Shown here piece by piece: positions 47,752 through 61,232 of a stretch of 64,000 nucleotides of DNA; position 1 is the first letter of the stretch, and every line of letters starts with the position of its first letter. The notes below the pieces were generated by a model that had not been told where the DNA came from, made no database searches, and worked only from the letters and a program-made list of their open reading frames with translations. Made by a program: the position numbers and the translations under genes. The DNA lies in the NCBI RefSeq assembly GCF_028502605.1, contig NC_079233.1:3038001-3102000 (forward strand), in the 5' to 3' direction. The stretch comes from Trichoderma breve (Eukaryota; Ascomycota; Sordariomycetes; Hypocreales; Hypocreaceae).

Positions 47752-48119
47752 TCACATTTCCTCGTCTCTCTGCGCGGTCCCCAGGTTCCAGGCCTTGACG
47801 ACGTAGCTCTGGGTCTTGTCGACGTATTTCTCGTTTTGCATCTGCTTGATGCCGACGCGGACGCCGTCCTTTGTGAAGACGACGTTCTTGCGGCCCATGC
47901 GCTCGGACGCGGTCTCGCGCATCTTTGTGAAGGAGAGGTAGATTTGGTAGAGGACCCAGCCGCCGCCGCTGAGAAGGGCGATGGCGATAATGAGGGGGAT
48001 GATTTGGCTGGAGCAGAGCGGAAGATGCATGTTAGTTCAGGTTGTCTTTCTTTGCTTGGAGCTGAGTAAGGGATGGGAGAGAAAGAATGAGAGAGATCTT
48101 ACCCCAAGGTTGACGCCAT
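47752..48119 (-). CDS. small single-pass membrane protein, unrecognised family
   Basis: Exon 1 is only 17 nt (48119-48103, MASTL plus two bases), then exon 2 runs 48007-47752. The product has 89 residues. An N-terminal membrane segment (IIPLIIAIALLSGGGWVLYQIY, about residues 8-29) is followed by a charged domain (RKNVVFTKDGVRVGIKQMQ, then QSYVVKAWNLG) that reads like a conserved fold rather than random sequence. An alternative last step splices at GTGAGC (47755) to 47630-47609, replacing the last Met-stop with MKRKGSK. I do not recognise the family by name; small proteins of this form are widespread in ascomycetes. Endomembrane or mitochondrial location is possible; function is unknown. Confidence 0.75.
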
Positions 48120-50473
48120 GATATTCAGGAGGGAGTGGCGCGAGGCGTTAAGCGGGGGATGCGGTAGGCGGCTTGTTCTAAAGTAAATCTGGGCGATCGA
48201 ATATAGCCCGGGTATCAAGGTTTGTATTAAATGCGATTTAGACGGCGAGGCGCAAACGTGCAAAAGGCGACTCTTGGGAAATGGACGTGGCGCGCGACCA
48301 GATGATGTCAAAGGAGCGAAAAAGAGTTAGAATGAAGATGGTTCGAATGGGTTGTAGCTGAAAGAAGAAGAAGAAGAAGAAGAAAATTGAACCCGTGACG
48401 GTTTGAGGGAGCGTGAAGAAAGCAAGTGACAAGCTTGGAGCGATCGAAAGTTGGGAGGGAGGGAATGGGAATGCAAAAGATTAAAAAGAATGCGAATTGA
48501 ATGCATGTGCAAGTGGAGGAGGCCTCAGCTTTGGGGATTTTTTAGCTGCATTGGCGATTGGATTCTCGACTATTACTGCCCGAAATAGTAGCTGCACTAC
48601 ATTCATGTACATGGTTGCATATGTCTTTGCAACACTAGACCGATCAAGGGAAATATCTGGGGCTTTTTTGCTTTGGGCTGGGGAGGAGTCGCGCATATTC
48701 CCGTCACCCGCGCCTTTTTTCTGTTCTGACTGTTTGTTTGTTCCCCTTGCCGACTTTCATGGTGATGCTTCCAGGGTCTTCATCTTGTTAGTTCGCGTTT
48801 GCACAAGCCAGGGGGGCCACAGCCTGCAGTTACAGCGGCTGTAGTGGGCTGTTGGCGACGCTAATGCGCTGGGGGCAGGTGGGCTGTGGCGGGCTAGCGA
48901 GGGGGACCTGAAAGTGGTATTACTGCATCAAATGCCATGGTTGATCTATTATTATCGCTCGTGGTCTATTTGATGTAGAGAGCATGGAGAGCAGAGCAGA
49001 GCATTGACGCAACTACTGCGAAGAGACGCTTTGCGTCAATTGCATTGATGGTTCCTGCAGGGTTCGTCTGAAGATGGGTGACATTCGCACTAGAAGAAGC
49101 TCCATGATATGGTATCATATATATGGGCAGTTAATTGATGAGTCACTGGCAGCAAAAGAGGGAGTTCGAAGAAGAAAAAAAGAAAAGATGAGTCGGCAAC
49201 ACAGCATGTTGAGATGCTTCAGCTCGTGTAAGCAATTAATCGCATCAGCACAGCCGGGGAGCTTAGACGCGGTACTGCAGAAAGATTCCCCACAGCGAAA
49301 AATGTCCTAATCGGGGTTTCGCTGCAACGGCGATGATGATGATGATGATGATGGACAGGGGGGAGAAGAGAATAGTCAGTCATAACTTATAAAGTATCAG
49401 ATGTCAATTAATATTGATTACTGCATTGCACTGCATGCATCGACGGGGTGAACCACTGCGACGCCCTTGTTTGCCAATTTGCCTTGGCCGGGGGAGATTA
49501 GGATCTAGATCAGTTGCCGAATCCCGCCCGCTGTTTGCTTCACCTGGTAAAAAGTGTCTACGGTTCCAACCAACTTTCGAGGATCAAACAGCTACTACCC
49601 TACAATTTGATGTATTGTATGTGGCTTTTGAGGGGAAACATGTCGTAATTAGATGCAAGATCCCAGATTCAGCTGTTCTCGTCGCGGCAAGTCATCAGGA
49701 ACCAGTCATCTGCCATCTACCCCGTGTTTAGATCTACCACGTGGCTTGATTCGAGCTTATTGCTGAGGATCAACAATGTTGCCTGGCTGAACATGCCCAC
49801 TACGTGGTTGACGACATATGCCGCTTTTTGGCCACCTTTCAACAAGTACCTGTACGCGTACCCATACGGCATGTATCCAGCTACGTGTTTTCAACGGCCT
49901 TACAATGTCTCGAAGCTTAACAGTAATGTGGATACTTCAGGTATTTAGAAAATGTTTAGGTGTCCAATGCCAAAGTCATTCTATAAAACCCACAACCGCC
50001 AATACAACACAAACAATATTGACCTGCATTACTGGAGTCGCTGCTACCTTTACCTGTTAGTGCCTGTTAGTACCTCGTACTCCACCACGTCTCAACCTCA
50101 ACGCCTCCCTAGCCACAGCGCCCCTCTTTGTGTGGCTCAGAGGCGGTGTCTAATTACCTATCCAAAAAGGACACTCTACCTATCGGCTGGACGAAGCAGT
50201 GACGCCCACCAACGAATCTTGATCCTGCTCCCGCCTGCCAATCCACCCAGACGGCTGGCTTCGACATCGAATTGTTCGATCCTTCGACTGTCGGACTCAA
50301 CCTCGGCCTTTTCATCCCCTCGACCGTCATCCCGTGGTCAAAGGCAGAGCTTTCTCGCCTAGAGTAAACGCTCCTCTAGAGGCCCAGCCCTCCCCACCGA
50401 CCGAACTCTTATCACAACATCCCTCGCCTCTGGCCGCGCACAGAGCGACACCCTCGCTCTACTCAATCTCATC
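48120..50473. other. 2.35 kb intergenic region upstream of SEC24
   Basis: No gene is seen. An AGA trinucleotide run lies at about 48361-48384 and a GAT run (seven to eight units) at about 49330-49352. A CACGTG E-box-type word occurs at about 49739. The last 350 bases before SEC24 are C-rich leader sequence. Confidence 0.55.
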
Positions 50474-53448
50474 ATGTCGGCGCCTCCCGGTGATGGCTAC
50501 GGCCAGCCTCTTGATCAGCAAGCCCAGGAACAGCCATACGATGGCCAGGCCGCACATCACGCCCACGAGGCTGCTGCGGGCAAGAAGAAGAAGCGAGGAT
50601 ATGCGGCGCAAGCTTTCGAGGTCGGCACAGGAGCCAATGCTTTAGCTGGCGGCCAGCTACCAGTCGGACAGCAGTACGGCGTGCCGCCAGTCCAAGGCGG
50701 TGCTGCTCCTTACGGCGCCTATCCGCAGGGCGAGCCTCAACCTGCTGCTGGCGGACCCGCGGCGCCTGGATACCAGTATCCCCAAGCCGGCTATGGCGCA
50801 CAGCAACCCGTGCCCGCATCACAGCCCGCATATGGCGGCTACCAGGCTCCGGATCAGGGATACCAACCGCCGGGTGGTCAAGGTCCTGCTCCTGGCATCG
50901 CCGGCATCACCCAGGGCATGGCTGGTATGCAGATGGGAAGCCAGCCTCAGCCCCCGCAGATGGCCCAAGCAAACAGGCCCGCTGCTCTCAACCAGCTGTA
51001 TCCTACGGACCTCTTGACCCAGCCTTTCAACGTCACGGAGCTGGATCTGCCCCCTCCTCCAATCATTCTCCCGCCCAATGTAAGATTGACATTCCGTCCC
51101 ATATGCCATGCGTGATGACGTGTGCTAATATGAGCTGCGTTTTCTTTATAGACCAGCGTGACTGCCTCACCTGATTCCAACTGCTCTTCGCGATACATTC
51201 GCTCCACCATCAATGCCGTCCCCACATCCAACTCGTTGCTCAAGAAGTCCAAGCTGCCGTTTGCTCTCATCATCCAGCCGTACGGAGCTCTTCATGACGA
51301 CGAGGATCCCATCCCTGTGGTCCAAGATCAGGTCATTTCACGTTGCCGAAGATGTAGGACGTATATCAACCCATTTGTTACCTTTTTGGACCACGGCCAC
51401 CGCTGGAGGTGTAACATGTGCAACCTGAGCAACGATGTGCCCCAGGCTTTCGATTGGGATGCTGCGGCCCAGCAGGCTGCCGACAGATGGCGCCGCCACG
51501 AGCTCAACCACGCCGTCGTCGAATTTGTTGCCCCCCAGGAGTACATGGTCCGACCACCCCAGCCCCTGGTGTACCTCTTCCTCTTTGACGTCAGCTATGC
51601 GGCCGTTTCCAACGGCCTCTTGGCCACAAGTGCCAGGACCATCCTGGACAGCTTGAACAGGATACCCAACGCGGATCGCCGAACTCGCCTTGGTTTCCTC
51701 GCCGTCGACTCTAGCCTTCACTACTTCTCCATCCCCAAGGACTCGGAAGAGAATGGCGAGACCAGCATGCTTGTGGTCAGCGACCTCGACGAGCCCTTCT
51801 TGCCAGTGCCCCACGATCTCCTGGTTCCCTTGACCGAGAGTCGCCAGAGCATCGAAAAGTTCCTCCAGAAGCTGCCGGACATGTTCCAGAACAACCAGAG
51901 CAATGGTTCGTGCATGGGCTCCGCCCTGCGTGCGGGACACAAACTCATCTCTGCGCTTGGCGGCAAGATTGTTGTCCTCACAGCCTCACTTCCCAACACT
52001 GGCGTCGGAAAGCTGGACATGAGGGAAGACAAGAAGCTCTTGGGAACCTCCAAGGAGAGCAGCCTCCTGCAGACTTCGAACAGCTTCTATAAGAGCTTTG
52101 CCGTCGAGTGCTCCAAGAACCAGGTTTCTATTGACATGTTCTTATTCTCATCCCAGTACCAGGACGTGGCCTCATTGAGCAACTTGCCGAGATACACCGG
52201 TGGACAGACTTGGTTCTATCCCGGCTGGCACGCTTCGCGACCTGAAGACGCACTCAAGTTCGCCTCCGAGTTCAGCGACTACCTGTCATCCGAGATTGGA
52301 TTGGAGGCCGTCCTCCGAGTTCGCGCAACCACTGGTCTGCGCATGAACGCCTTCTACGGAAACTTCTTTAACCGCAGCTCAGATCTCTGCGCATTCCCGG
52401 CCTTCCCCCGCGATCAGTGCTACGTTGTTGAAGTTGCCATTGACGAGAGTCTTACTAAGAACGTGGTATGCCTCCAGGCGGCTGTACTGCACACCACATG
52501 CAATGGAGAGCGTCGCATTAGGGTCTTGACTCTGGCCCTGCCGACAACGACAAACCTGTCCGACCTGTACGCGTCTGCAGACCAGTCCGCCATCACAGCC
52601 TACTTCAGCCACAAGGCCGTCGAGAGAGCGCTCAGCAGCGGCCTGGATGCAGCCCGAGACGCCCTGTCAGCCAAGGTTACCGAGCTTCTCCAGACTTTTA
52701 AGAAGGAGCTCGCCGGCGGCAGCATGGGCGGCGGCCTGCAGTTCCCTGCCAACCTCCGAGGACTTCCTCTCCTGTTCCTTGGCCTCACAAAGAATGTCGG
52801 CCTACGAAAGTCTGCACAAATTCCTTCCGACATTCGATCAGCCGCCTTGTGCCTCTTGTCTACACTTCCGATCCCGCTCCTGATCCGATACATTTACCCC
52901 AGGCTCTACTCTCTGCATGACATGCCCGACAATGCCGGTGTCCCAGATGAGGCCACAGGGCAGATTACCCTGCCCCCTGCACAAAACCTGTCATCGGAGA
53001 GACTGGTACCATACGGTCTCTATCTGATTGACGACGGCCAAGTGCAGTTCTTGTGGGTGGGCCGCGATGCCGTTCCTCAGCTCATCGCCGATGTCTTTGG
53101 AGTGGAGGACCGTACACAGGTTCACGTCGGCAAGGGACGGGTCCCTGAGCTCGAAAACGACTTCAACGAGCGCATCAGGGCCGTGATCCAGAAGAGCCGT
53201 GATCACCGGGCACTTGGCGTGGGAAGCATCACGGTGCCGCACCTGTACATTGTTCGGGAGGACGGCGAGCCATCTCTCAAGCTGTGGGCGCAAACGCTGC
53301 TCGTCGAGGACCGGGCAGACCAGGGAGTAAGTGCGGCACAGTGGCTTGGTTCACTTCGAGAAAAGGTACGTTAAACGGCACTCTCATAAATAACCCTATG
53401 GACGACACGGAATAGCTAACATGATACTTCATCTAGGTTGTGCAGTAA
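50474..53448 (+). CDS. SEC24: COPII coat cargo adaptor Sec24
   Basis: Three exons, 50474-51079, 51152-53365 and 53437-53448, encode 943 residues; the last exon carries only VVQ and the stop. The N-terminal ~190 residues are Gln/Pro/Gly/Tyr-rich and disordered, with a [12 protein letters not shown] patch. Next come the zinc finger (cysteines 267, 270, 289 and 292), the trunk domain beginning [15 protein letters not shown], a beta-sandwich, the helical region ([26 protein letters not shown] segment, about 790-815) and a C-terminal gelsolin-type domain ([19 protein letters not shown]). Sec24 pairs with Sec23 on ER exit sites, binds cargo signals and shapes COPII vesicles. Length is typical (yeast 926). 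Confidence 0.95.
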
Positions 53449-56328
53449 TGAATGTTAAGGATTGTATGTGAGCGGTGGTGTCGCAATAATAATTGTATAG
53501 ACTAGGTAGTGATGGGGAATCTCATGGTGGCCGGCCTTTGGCCAACAAAAAAAAAGAGGGCGAGTATGAGGAGATGGGACTATGTCTTTTTATCATGGTA
53601 AACGAACAATATTTCAACACATGGTCGCTTATAATTTGAAGTATTGAAGATGTATCTTGTGGCCGAGTACGTTGTTTCACGGCGTGTTTGTCTACTCCGT
53701 ACTTTATCACCTACCTAGGCAAACTATCTAGCCTTATCAGGCATTATCCTGCCTTTATATCGCAAGTGCTAAAATGCTATTCTTGTCTTGCATCTTGGCA
53801 TCGTTGCCTACTTGTTCCAATGCGGCGGACGGCGATAGAGGCCGGCCGGCCGGCTCTTAAAAGGGCACTGGAGCAACTTTGTTTCGTCGGCGGGACGGGG
53901 GCAGAAGTGGCGTGTTTTATCTGATTGGGTTGGGATTACTCCATAATTTTTCGAACATTGGTAACCAATACTAGAGACGGCCTTTTCTGTGCGTCACATT
54001 TGCGGTGGTATTTTACTTGGCACCTGGTTGTGTAACTGGGGGACTGTAATGGACGTGATTTACCTCGTCCTTTACACCCCGGGTACATGTGCTTTGTTGT
54101 AATACTCAGTACCTTACATTGACGAAGCGGAGGACAAACAAAGAAGCGTACTCGTAACCGTAGGGTTTAGCAGGAGAAGGAAAGGGCTGGGATGAGAAAT
54201 ACGGGCCAAGTTTTCTTTTGAAACGACGCTGGAGAAGAACCTCTAACGTCGTGGTTTGAGGTTGGGCCCCCCTTTATTGGGACTGGGGGGAATTTGTGAT
54301 TTGCGCCGCAGGTGGGAGTGTGATGAAACAGGCGAGGGGGACGCTTGACCAGCCAATGGGGATGGAGATTAGGCGCTTAGGGGAAAGAAAGAGGGTTAGT
54401 TGCTTTGTGATGATGGATGCATGTCATGAGATGAAAGAAGGGGGATGGTTTGTATAAAGGGATCATATGACTCATTGGGCATGCATCGTATGGGTTTGGA
54501 TTGGATTGAGTGATGTTGGTGAGTGTCTATTGAGAGTTTGTTGGTTGTGATTGATGGCTGTTGAAGATGAAGTAAGAAGCGCCTGGACCATGTTCAGACG
54601 GAACTTCAAACGCGCTGGCGGGCGGGCTGAGCCTGTAAGATGCCCCAGACGCCCCCATGTCGTTACTCCTGCCGAGCGGCCTGCGCTATGGAAGGCTTTA
54701 GTGGGCTTTAGCTCAGGCGGCGCCGGGTGCTGGATTGGATTGGATTGGATAGGCCAGGCACGCACGAGTAGGTGGTTGAATGCCATCGGCATAGGAACAA
54801 GTAAGACGGCCAACTTGCGAGTTGATGCGGACGGACGCTTTGTTGCTTGTGATGAGGACGAGGAGGGTGCATATTCAACCTGAGCTTACTGCAGTGTAGT
54901 CACTTTCCCCTCCTTTGTCACAATTGATGATGAGAGAATTTTCTCTGCCTTATCATCTGAGTTTTGGGAAGAACAAAGCGCACCTCAACCTTCGAAGACT
55001 GGGGTACAAGCTACAGTACCTATGTGGTCAAAGGAAATCTTCAGCAATCCCAAACCGGCTCCCGTCCTAGAATAGAAACCAAACCCTTGCAGTCCTTTGT
55101 TCTTGGCTACCAGTTGAGCTGAGGTCTCTGTTTCAACAATCCACAAAGGAACCTCCCCGAAAAGGGCACCTGTATGCTGCATTAGCCGTATGCCGGCGTT
55201 TTGACAAGCCGTATCTACATGCATGCATTCCCACGGCATTTCCCCGTCAACTTGTCTCCCGTCTCCTCCCGTTTGGCCAGCCCCCCCTTCTTCAGGCAAA
55301 GGGCACTGCTGTTTTGAGCTTTCGAATCGGGCTCGATACGGGTATTGAAACGACCAGAGCTGTTTCGATCTGAGCTGCTCCAGGATCGGCAGGTTGTCAC
55401 AGGACAGTTGCAAGGGGCCACCAGCGGACCCAAGCGCGGCCTGAACCCGTATAAACGGCAACGAACCTGTAACTCCAGGCGGCTCTTGTATTCCATGCAT
55501 CTGCTCCATCCCAGGCTATCAACGAGCTCCGTGCCCATCAGCATCAATTCCCTGCAGCAACCTATCGAGGCTACGTACTGGCAACATACAGTACTTGGTA
55601 GCCCAGGTTCTCAGCGTCTGCAACCCCCCAGCCCCTTGACTGGCCCTCCTAACCTAGCCCGCCCCCGCTGGCGCTCCTGAATTATTGCTCGTACAAAGCA
55701 ACCAAAAGCTCGCTAACGCTCCTCAGCTGAGCACCGCAAAGATACAAAGACCTTGCTTGGGCCACCCCACTTTGGCCAGCACGCACCTTCGACCCCGCAG
55801 CCAGCGACTCGTGCTTCTCGTCAACACACCGAGACTTCCATATCATTTGCCAGAAGCCCGTCCGTCTTTGTCTTGTCTTTGTCGTCTACTCGTATTCTTA
55901 TTTCATACATTATCCTTATTTCGAGACTGAGCGCATTTTCTTTCCGTCTCTTCAACTCCTCTTTCTTCAGCTCCCAAGATAAGCGTTAGCTGCTGTTCTG
56001 CATCTTCGCGCCCGTTCCTTTTCCCACTTTCTGTTCGTATAGCCGCGATTCCCCTCCCTCTGCCACGACAAGAGCCTCAAACTGACTCTCTCTGTCTAGT
56101 TCGCTGAGTGGAGTTTCCATTTAGTTGGCTTATCCGCATATTAGCCTGCGGGCACCGACGAGAATCTCCAACGCATACGGAGAGGCCTTTGTTCACCCTT
56201 TCCCGCTTGGTGCTGCGTTGCGTTTCTGTACGCTCTCGAGCTCGGACACCAACCTTTAGCCGTTACCATCACCCGCCCACACCCAACTACCTCAGCTTCA
56301 AGTCGCGCAAAGCGCAAATCCGACCATC
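53449..56328. other. 2.9 kb intergenic region upstream of the MAPK gene
   Basis: No gene is supported. Features seen are TACTCCGTA at 53693-53701, a GGCCGGCCGGCCGG run at about 53842, an inverted pair of CCAAT words (ATTGGTAACCAAT, 53957-53969), TACTCGTA at 54149-54156 and 55887-55894, and a GGATT tandem at about 54731-54749. A 174-codon minus-strand frame at 54985-55509 has no recognisable features. The last 500 bases are CT-rich leader. Confidence 0.55.
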
Positions 56329-57613
<1,285 letters not shown>

Positions 57614-58729
57614 AAGTTTGACCATGATTTTCAGAGCTTGATGAAGCACGTTGTTGGAAGAGATTGTTGCAATTGATAAACAAAGGTGAACAAAAGCGGA
57701 GGTATTTGCGGATGACATAGAGCAATGAGATGAGATGAGATTGGCAAAGAAAGAATATCAGTCTTGGCCGGGCCAAGACGAGCGGATAGCAAAGCAAGGA
57801 GGAACGAGACGAGATATGAAACGAATAAATACACTGGCCTCGGATGGCTTCTTCTTTTTTTTCTTATGCTCAAGTTTTGGTCACTTTTTGCGGGAGTGGT
57901 TAAATAGCCAGCGCATCTCGACGAATACACGCACATAGTTGATGATGTATCAAGTGTTTTATTATCTACCTACTAGGTAGTACTATATACGCAAAGCCAC
58001 TGAAGTTTATAGGCAGATTAGCTTTACAAGATAACACATTGGGACCATTTATACTACATCACGAGTATATATATTTAGCATCAAAAGGCTGGTCCCGGCC
58101 GAGGTGCGGGGCGAGTGTCGCGATCGACATGGGACGGCTGTTTTCTGTTTTCTGCAGTGGCCTGTTGGTCTCGGCCCAAGCCAATGGCAGCATGATTCGA
58201 TCCGGGCCAACCCCACCAGGCAGAGGCAAAACAGCAGCAAGCTTGGCCCTGTCGAACAGCTAAAAAGCTGCCTGTGACATAGGAGCCCACCTCTGTAGGC
58301 CACGCAGGCATTAATAACTTGGTGTCTTACCTTGCGCAGGTACACGCAGCTTTTGCACCTTGGATTTTGATCACGCTCTCGATTCTCTCTCTCCTTCTCT
58401 TCTCCTTCGGTATCGTTATCGGCATCCTTTTTGCCCTAATTCCATGGCCGTCCGGCTTCTATCGCTCGGCTGGCGGGTCTCGTCTTTGGATACATCGTAA
58501 CTTGTTCACGGCTGCTTACCGCCATACCGCAATTGAACATTCTGCCAGCATTACCAACCTGGTGCTATACCTGGACCGGGCTGCTATTACATACTTCTGG
58601 GCAGCAGAAAGATCAATATACTTCTTGACCCTCCGGCTTATACCATCAGCTCTAGGGCTGCTTACCACAAGGGGGCTTTTTCCCACGCCAGAAGGCCAAA
58701 GGCAAAAAAAAGAAGAAAAGCTGGTAGCA
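57614..58729. other. intergenic region MAPK / OXR1, with open ATG-less frame
   Basis: The left part is the MAPK 3' region with GAGAT repeats near 57727. From 58319 to 58729 the OXR1 frame stays open for 137 codons without a single ATG; it encodes hydrophobic and then mixed sequence. The region may be leader, a leader intron, or unrecognised coding sequence (see findings). Confidence 0.5.
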
Positions 58730-59678
58730 ATGTGGACGGGCCTGATGCGGCGCTTCTCGACGGAGGACACCCGCGTGGGCAGCGATTTTGACGAAGACGC
58801 CGAGAGTCATCACAGCCACAGCCACCACCATCACCACCTCAAGGACGGCATCAACGACGTATACACGCCGACGCTGCGCACACTGAGCCCCTTCCGGCCG
58901 CCGCCGCTGGACCCGGTTGTGCTGCACGGATACAAGGACAACACGCCGGCGGGCTCGAGGCTGCTGACGAATGTGGTGGCCGAGGAGATTCGCACCATGG
59001 TGCCGGAGCGGCTGCGCATCACCGAGGACTGGCGCCTGGTGTATAGCCTGGAGCAGAACGGCACCAGCCTGGCGACGCTGTATCAGCGGTGCCGCCAGTA
59101 TGAGGGCATGAGGGTGGGCTTTGTGCTTGTTGTCAAGGATCAAGAGGGCGGGGTAAGTTTTTGTTTTATCTTTTGTTTGCCTTGTTGTGGGAGCTTGGAG
59201 GAAGCTGGATTCTGGATATATAGAGACGGTTTTGCTGACTTTGACTTGACTTGACTTGACGCAGACGTTTGGTGCCTACCTCTCCGAGTATCCTCATCCC
59301 GCCCCGTCCTACTTTGGCAACGGCGAGTGCTTCCTGTGGCGAGCCTCGACGCTGACATCTCTCCCGCCGCCGCCGTCCGCAGACACGACCCATCTGACAC
59401 GCAGCACGACGCTCGCTCCCCCGTCGCGGTCCGGCGCCTCGACGCCCGGGATTCGCTTCAAGGCGTTCCCCTACAGCGGCCTCAACGACTTCTATATTAA
59501 CTGCGAGACGGGCTTCCTGAGCGTGGGATCGGGCGGCGGCCACTACGGCCTGTGGCTGGACGACTCGCTCGACGTGGGCCACAGCGCGACGTGCGAGACG
59601 TTTGGCAACGAGCCGCTGAGCGACGCGGGGCCTAAGTTTAGCGTTATTGGCGTTGAGCTGTGGGTGATTGGGGCGTGA
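58730..59678 (+). CDS. OXR1: TLDc-domain protein, Oxr1 type
   Basis: Two exons, 58730-59152 and 59265-59678, encode 278 residues from the first ATG in the frame (MWTGLMRRFSTEDTRV). A His-rich patch (SHHSHSHHHHHL) and the block LSPFRPPPLDPVVLHGY lead into the TLDc domain: LRITEDWRLVYSLEQNGTSL, GFVLVVKDQEGG, FGAYLSEYPHP, GNGECFLWR, NDFYINCETGFLSVGSGGGHYGLW and a terminal ELWVIGA. Oxr1-type proteins protect against oxidative damage and, in yeast, promote V-ATPase disassembly. The splice acceptor is preceded by four TTGAC repeats. The start is uncertain because the frame is open far upstream; if a 5' exon exists, the N-terminus would differ. Confidence 0.88.
59153..59264 (+). other. OXR1 intron with tandem TTGAC branch-like repeats
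   Basis: A 112-nt intron with donor GTAAGT and acceptor GCAG. Just before the acceptor, TTGAC recurs four times (about 59241-59260), preceded by CTGAC at about 59235. Fungal branch sites have the form CTRAC/CTGAC, so several adenosines could serve. Confidence 0.6.
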
Positions 59679-60219
59679 TGAGGTTGTATGCCTTTTGCTT
59701 GAACTACCTACCTTAATTTGCCTGGTACGATGGGATGAGTGCCCTATCTTGGTACATCAATTACCGGAACCTCATCCTTCACTCCGTCCTATTTGATTGC
59801 CTAATGGAGACAGATATCACCGACATGAGAGGGTGTCTGTCGAGCATGATTCAGATCATGCAATGCATAATTCTACTATATAAGAGGTGTAGGAAGACTT
59901 GTCGAGAATTATGGGTGAGATGGGGAGTATTAATAAAAAGAAACAACTGGAAGAGGAGGAAGAGGGAGAAAGTAGGAAGACAGTCCCTTGAGAAAGCTTG
60001 ATGCCTAGACAGACAGACAGACGCTTTATACTATGATACCCCAGAAAGCCAATTGAATGAGCGCCGTCTCCCTCTTCTATCTTGATTCCGTCTTTGTTTG
60101 GCTTTGTATATACTCTTACAGTGTGTTACAGTGGCTTTCCAAAACGCCAATGGCCAGCATTAGCTCTACCAGTTCTAATTCCTCCTCTTGCTTGATTTCT
60201 CTAGCCACTCTCGTTGCTA
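59679..60219. other. convergent 3' region OXR1 / HEM4
   Basis: 541 bases holding the two 3' untranslated regions. A short AGAC tandem lies at about 60008-60022. No gene is seen. Confidence 0.55.
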
Positions 60220-61232
60220 CTATGCTGTCCCCTCGAGTCTCTTCTTCTGAAAAGCCACGATTCCATCTAAGATTCCCTCCGGCGTCGGTGTCTCAGCGCA
60301 GACATCAGGCTCAAAATCGAAATTCTTGACAAGGTGAGTTCTCGTCGTGGGACCAATCGTCGCTACAAACGTCCCATCCTCCCGCCGCCCAGAAAACTTT
60401 CCCGTTGAAGGATCCAGCACACCGAGACCGCGGAGCATGCTGTCGCAACCTGTCGGCGAGAAGACGACGACCCAGCGCGAGGAACTGTGCTGCGTCTTGC
60501 TCAGCATCGCTGCGAAGTCGTCCGGGAACGACGGCATCTCGCCCGTGCCGTAGACGACTTCCTCAACGACGGGAATCCTGCGGTCTTCGGGGAGAGATGG
60601 GTCCATCAGGGTGCGGGGGATGATGTCCCTGCGCTGCTCGCCCACGAGGAAGAGCAAGGGGGGTAGGTGTCGGGGATGGTCTTTGCGGTGCCACTCGGCG
60701 TAGTGGTCGAGGATGAATTGGGCGAGGGCGTCGCCGTTGCCGGTGTGGCTGCCGAAGATTTGGAGGGGGGGATGTTGGGAGACAGCGGAGAGGGCGCGGG
60801 TGGTGGCTGGGCCGACGGAGTAGATGGGGATGTGCTGTAAGTGAGGCCATGCGGGATCATCTGTAACGAGCCATGTTGGTTAAGAGGATACGGCATTGTT
60901 GAATGAGTGTAGGGATATGAACCTTTTGATGTTTCGTTTTCTCGGACTACATGTGCGAATGCTTCCACTGCTCTCTGGGAAGTAAATATCAGCCCGCCGA
61001 ATTCGCAGTCCGGGCTGCTCCCGATGCGCTTCTCGCGAAGCAAGTTTCGGAGTCTGTCCAATCCCCTTTCTTCGAATTTGTGTTGTAGGACGGGTACAAA
61101 GGTAGGTTCGAAGAGAGGGCTGTGAGAAGGAGCTGAGAAGAGATCTTCGTATGCGTCGGATGGGCTGGATTTCGTCTTGAGGAGGAGGACCGGGATCGGC
61201 TGGCCTTGAGGCGCGGAATTGGAGGATGGCAT
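60220..61232 (-). CDS. HEM4: uroporphyrinogen-III synthase
   Basis: Two exons on the minus strand, 61232-60923 and 60860-60220, encode 316 residues. The enzyme closes and rearranges hydroxymethylbilane into uroporphyrinogen III, the fourth step of haem synthesis in the cytosol. HEM4-family blocks are present: PVLLLKTKSSPSDAYEDLF at the N-terminus, GGLIFTSQRAVEAF, IPIYSVGPATTRAL, LLFLVGEQRRDIIPRTL, VVFSPTGCDSMLRGL, FVATIGPTTRTHL and a C-terminal AETPTPEGILDGI. The donor is GTTCAT, a weaker site than others here, but the joined phase gives continuous family sequence (SKDDPAWPHLQHI). The start is the first ATG and lies 498 bases from the divergent ERV1 start. Confidence 0.93.

Noticed and set aside
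54985..55509. 174-codon minus-strand open frame
   Set aside because: No domain, no leader or splice signals, composition like its surroundings; a chance frame in GC-balanced DNA.
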